Below are positions 62,765 to 64,000 of a DNA stretch of 64,000 nucleotides, piece after piece (position 1 is the stretch's first letter; each line of letters starts with the position of its first letter). The DNA is from Streptomyces chryseus. GTDB taxonomy: Bacteria > Actinomycetota > Actinomycetes > Streptomycetales > Streptomycetaceae. The translations under genes and the position numbers were made by a program. The notes under the pieces were generated by a model. That model was not told the DNA's origin and did no database searches. It saw nothing but the letters and a program-made list of their open reading frames with translations. The stretch spans positions 56,553-120,552 of the forward strand of contig NZ_BMVO01000021.1 of the NCBI RefSeq assembly GCF_014650755.1, given 5' to 3'.

Positions 62765-63970
62765 GGGTGTGTGGGTGGGGCGCGGCAGCTTCCGGGGGTG
62801 GTGCGGCCCCAGTCTCGGCGGGTGCGGCGACGGTTGTTGGTGCGGCACCACCATTCCGACGCACACCGACACCCAGGCCGGTGGGCGGCCGCGCTGTCGG
62901 GGCGACCTGCGGACCGTGCTGCCTGCGGGTGGGCGCGGTAGTGGAATGGGGTGACTCGGGTGGTGTGGCGTCCACCCCCACCGGAAACCGCCCGGAGCGC
63001 AGGCACGGTGCTGGGGTGAGTGGGCGGAAGGGCACCCGGGGGTGGAAGTTGGGAGGGGCCTGCCGACGGCCAAAGGGGCGAGCCGGCCGAGGGCCGCCGG
63101 TCGACCCGTACCAGCGGGGCGGTCAGCCGCCCCTGCGCGGACGCGATGAACCGAAACCCACAGAAGACGAACCCCGACGCCCACGATGTCCGACTTCCCC
63201 CCATTGTGGAGGGGTGAGTGTGCGTCGACTGTCGTGTTAGCTCCACACGAGCCCCTCAACACGGCTCGACATGGCTCAAGCCGCCCCGCCCGACAGGACG
63301 GGCGGGCACTCCCGCCGCCACATCCACCACACCCGCCCCACCGGACGCCCGGGTGTCGAAGATGACCGCTGTCCGTCCTGCCGTCGCGCCGCGCGACGGC
63401 AGGGCAGGCGGTCCCGGTCGCTTCAACGGCTGCCACAGAGAGCCGAAATGAACCCATCCCGACAGTTGATGAAAGCCGACGCCTCTCCCACCTCGTCAGT
63501 CACACCCGTACTGCTTCCGTTCGTCATCTGTGAGTTTCGGTTCATCACGGCTCGGCGGCTCGACAGCTCCACGGGGCGGCGGCTCCACGGCATCGGCGGC
63601 TCGACGGCCCACCGCGCCGCCGTGCGACCACGCCCCGTCACCGCCCGCCGCCCCCAAGCGCTGCCCACTACTCCGATGCCGCCGGTGTGGGTGGCGGTGG
63701 CTTACCACCCACTCACCCCAGCAACCAGCCTGCAGTCCGGGCGGTTTCCGGTGGGGGTGGACGCCGAACCGGCCCGAGTCACCCCATTCCACTACCGCGC
63801 CCCACCCGCAGACAGCACGGTCCGCAGGTCGCCCAGCAAGCCCGGCCGCCCACCGGCCGGGTGCCGGTGGACGTCGGAATGGTGGTGTCGCACCAACAAC
63901 CGTCGCCGCACCCGCCGAGACTGGGGCCGCACCACCCCCAGACCGACCGCGCCCCCACCCCACACCCGCC
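62765..63970. repeat. Long imperfect inverted repeat
   Basis: The outer arms, about 62765-63030 and 63700-63970, are reverse complements at roughly 85-90% by eye, for example around GGGGGTGGTGCGGCCCC (62803-62819), GTGGAATGGGGTGACTCGGG (62941-62960) and GGAAACCGCCCGG (62982-62994). A shorter inner pair, near 63147-63174 and 63522-63549, shares GATGAACCGAAAC and GACGAAC. The centre, about 63176-63520, is unpaired and holds no gene. Confidence 0.8.
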
Positions 63971-64000
63971 GCCCGGCGACGGCGCGCGACCACTCCCCGA

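Larger units (their letters stand above)
62349..64000. other. 1.65-kb gene-free, repeat-rich interval
   Basis: No frame shows convincing coding bias, ribosome sites or known domains over the final 1,652 bp. The content is a large hairpin (62586-62680) and a long imperfect inverted repeat (arms about 62765-63175 and 63520-63970), listed separately. Reading frames in both arms give matching low-complexity Gly/Ala/Pro peptides as a by-product of the repeat. Confidence 0.6.

Noticed and set aside
62767..63240. 157-aa Gly/Ala-rich ORF in the left arm of the long inverted repeat
   Set aside because: A matching peptide appears in the opposite arm on the other strand, as expected from the repeat; no start signals, no known domain.

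Overview
The window is chromosomal DNA of a Streptomyces or very close actinomycete. The evidence is high GC with strong third-position GC bias, many GTG/TTG starts and four-base gene overlaps, a conservon (cvnABCD), split LigD/Ku genes, tRNA-Arg(CCG), and a gene order (prmC-prfA-rpmE-rho-thrB-thrC-hom-lysA; ku; ftsW/pbp; cvn; lon) that matches, from memory, the S. coelicolor core around SCO5363 to SCO5285. No plasmid or phage replication genes are seen.

Layout. 0-15.7 kb, almost all on the minus strand, is housekeeping: a threonylcarbamoyl-AMP synthase-like protein, PrmC, RF1, L31, an LCP-type wall glycopolymer ligase, a secreted trypsin-like protease with VCBS/FG-GAP repeats, Rho, then the aspartate-family block thrB-thrC-hom-lysA with a catalytic-domain-less ArgRS-like protein (NrtL) and a response regulator. 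15.9-20.7 kb is a decayed insertion at tRNA-Arg: the 3' 43 bp of the tRNA gene recurs 4.7 kb downstream. Between the copies lie an IS481-like transposase remnant, broken host/element genes and two tandem FG-GAP secreted proteins, but no integrase.

20.8-28.7 kb is accessory. A TetR regulator (24.1 kb) faces an MFS exporter, a secreted protein and an unannotated 49-residue Cys-rich peptide. Next comes a plus-strand cluster of an AfsA-like hotdog protein, a DUF2165 membrane protein, a ketoacyl-ACP synthase III and a HAD-IB phosphatase. By analogy with gamma-butyrolactone/furan signals, I infer that this cluster makes a small diffusible lipid-derived molecule. It is the best candidate in the window for an undescribed system.

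28.7-64 kb returns to mostly core genes: a Tat-exported phospholipase C; Ku divergent from LigD polymerase and ligase (NHEJ); a lipoprotein/sensor-kinase pair without a response regulator; an SEDS protein plus class B PBP pair; two divergent di-iron proteins with a TetR gene; a pseudokinase fused to a PQQ beta-propeller; an NlpC/P60 hydrolase; conservon cvnABCD followed by a styrene-monooxygenase-like flavoprotein; PP2C-like and MarR proteins; a frameshifted GH25 lysozyme; a methyltransferase; lon with visible HAIR and ClgR-type boxes; and a GNAT. The last 1.65 kb has no convincing gene and is dominated by a hairpin and a long imperfect inverted repeat.
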